A stretch of DNA of 64,000 nt from a bacterium (GTDB taxonomy: Bacteria; Planctomycetota; Planctomycetia; Pirellulales; Pirellulaceae). Positions 63,020 to 64,000 of the stretch are shown in pieces (position 1 is the stretch's first letter; each line of letters opens with the position of its first letter). The translations under genes were made by a program, and so were the position numbers. The DNA lies in NCBI GenBank assembly GCA_030430075.1, contig JAUIGN010000001.1:453501-517500 (forward strand), given 5' to 3'. The notes below the pieces were generated by a model. That model was given only the letters and a program-made list of their open reading frames with translations, did not search any database and was not told where the DNA came from.

Positions 63020-63907
63020 ATGCACCTCAATCGACTCGCCGTTTGTTTCGCCCTGTTCCCTATCACTGTCGTCGCACCTCTCGCGGCCGCCGATTCCGAG
63101 ACCCGCGTGCTGGTCGTGGTCGGCCCCAGCAACCACCCACCCGGCAGCCATGAGGTGGCCGCCGGCGGCCGACTGATTCGGCACTGCCTGAATGAAGCCA
63201 AGAACATCGAGGGCGTTGCGGCGACGGTCGTCTATGGCTGGCCAACCGATGAGGAGATCCTGGCGGAAGCAGACACCGTGGTCTTCCTGGGTGACACGTT
63301 CCCGGCCAATCGGTTTCCCGAATCCGGGCCAATCCTCGCTCGACTAGGCAAGATGATGGCGCGGGGATGCGGCATCGTCTGCATTCACTATGCGACCGGC
63401 CTTCGAGCGGAAGATGTCACGCCGGAGGGCGAGCACCCCCTGCTGCACTGGTTGGGCGGCTACTTCGCCACGCGCTGCCCACACCACCAATCCGTCGCCA
63501 GAATCTACCGGAACGCGACGATTTCGCCGGCCGCAACAACGCATCCTGTGTCCCGCGGCTGGCAGGAATTCACGCTCCACGACGAGCCATACATCAATAA
63601 CTACTTTGGACGCGACGGCAACCGGTTGGCAGCAAACGTGACCGCGCTGGCCACCTCGCTGTTGCCTCCGGAACAACCGCAGCCCGAAGTCGTCGCCTGG
63701 TCGGTTGACCGCCGGGATGGCGGGCGCGGTTTCGCCATTGTGATGCCGCACTTTTATCGGAGTTGGAAGCACAACGACCTGCGCACCTTCATCCTCAACG
63801 GCATCGTGTGGACGGCACACCGCGACGTCCCGCTGGACGGCGTTCAGTCCGCATTGCCCGACTTGCGCCGCTTTAAACCGTACTTGGAATTTGCCGAGAG
63901 GGGATAA
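63020..63907 (+). CDS. Secreted ThuA-domain protein
   Basis: A 295-residue protein with a clear Sec signal peptide (HLNRLAVCFALFPITVVAPLAAADS, cleavage likely after AAA, near residue 24). The ThuA/class I glutamine-amidotransferase-like fold follows: VLVVVGPSNHPPGSHE, ADTVVFLGDTF, CGIVCIHYATG, PEVVAWSVDR and GIVWTAHRDVP. ThuA domains are abundant in planctomycetes and often linked to sugar or trehalose utilisation, but the reaction is not established. ATG63020 is the start because the signal peptide begins there. Confidence 0.9.
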   Translation: MHLNRLAVCFALFPITVVAPLAAADSETRVLVVVGPSNHPPGSHEVAAGGRLIRHCLNEAKNIEGVAATVVYGWPTDEEILAEADTVVFLGDTFPANRFPESGPILARLGKMMARGCGIVCIHYATGLRAEDVTPEGEHPLLHWLGGYFATRCPHHQSVARIYRNATISPAATTHPVSRGWQEFTLHDEPYINNYFGRDGNRLAANVTALATSLLPPEQPQPEVVAWSVDRRDGGRGFAIVMPHFYRSWKHNDLRTFILNGIVWTAHRDVPLDGVQSALPDLRRFKPYLEFAERG

Positions 63908-63930
63908 CAGGTTGTGGGCACAGGGCTTAT

Positions 63931-63949
63931 CGCGCATTCGAAATGCGCG
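63931..63949. repeat. hairpin after the ThuA gene
   Basis: CGCGCATT and AATGCGCG form an 8-bp inverted repeat with a 3-nt loop, 23 nt after the ThuA stop. No T-run follows, so a role as intrinsic terminator is uncertain. The remaining bases to 64000 show no feature. Confidence 0.5.
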
Positions 63950-64000
63950 CGTTCTGGCTACGCCGTAGACAGGGGGCGTCAGAGCGAGACGTCGAGCAGG

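Noticed and set aside
63931..63949. Intrinsic terminator for the ThuA gene.
   Set aside because: The stem is good but no T-tract follows, so it is listed only as a hairpin.

Overview
The window looks like a chromosomal segment from a high-GC member of the Planctomycetota, probably a Pirellulales-like bacterium. This is inferred from four features: exported proteins that begin with the planctomycete LE-x-R type N-terminal motif instead of a plain signal peptide, paired dockerin-like calcium repeats, an ECF sigma factor next to a giant VIT/VWA protein, and many TTG/GTG starts. No taxonomic marker search was possible.

Positions 1-35379 form one very long, entirely plus-strand surface-polysaccharide locus. 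It holds the WecA-type initiating transferase, a Wzx flippase, a Wzy-like polymerase and an O-antigen-ligase-like protein fused to TPRs. Sugar-nucleotide genes supply UDP-ManNAcA (wecB, wecC), ADP-L,D-heptose (hldD, hldE), a GDP-fucose-synthase-like epimerase, and a CDP-3,6-dideoxyhexose (rfbF, rfbG, rfbH plus an SDR reductase). Six glycosyltransferases, three methyltransferases and Gfo/Idh oxidoreductases follow, then a characteristic trio of bi-domain oxidoreductase, heparinase-fold lyase and GT4 transferase. A second sugar dehydrogenase (UDP-GlcNAc dehydrogenase type) sits on the minus strand at 39716-41065, beyond a 1293-residue exported subtilisin-like protease.

Positions 41500-54000 are mixed housekeeping and regulation: a lipoprotein, a soluble histidine kinase, nadD with a translationally coupled small gene, priA, a membrane histidine kinase with a CxxCH haem motif, rnhA, a DUF3311/sodium-solute symporter pair and rpsR with a clear terminator. 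Intergenic gaps here and in the polysaccharide locus carry two dispersed repeat families: a roughly 50-bp GC-rich element (four copies, two with tandem expansions) and a 7-3-7 palindrome (also arrayed as three 44-bp units).

Positions 54289-64000 hold the VIT/VWA protein and its ECF sigma factor, a CDGSH iron-sulfur protein, an unrecognised 298-residue protein, and a secreted ThuA-domain protein. Between the last two lies the most striking item: a thioredoxin-like, dockerin-bearing exported protein (61082-62404, minus) whose frame is interrupted only by a TGA placed exactly so that it makes a U-x-x-C redox motif. The TGA is followed 10 nt later by a perfect 17-nt hairpin fitting the bacterial SECIS model. 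I interpret it as a selenoprotein.
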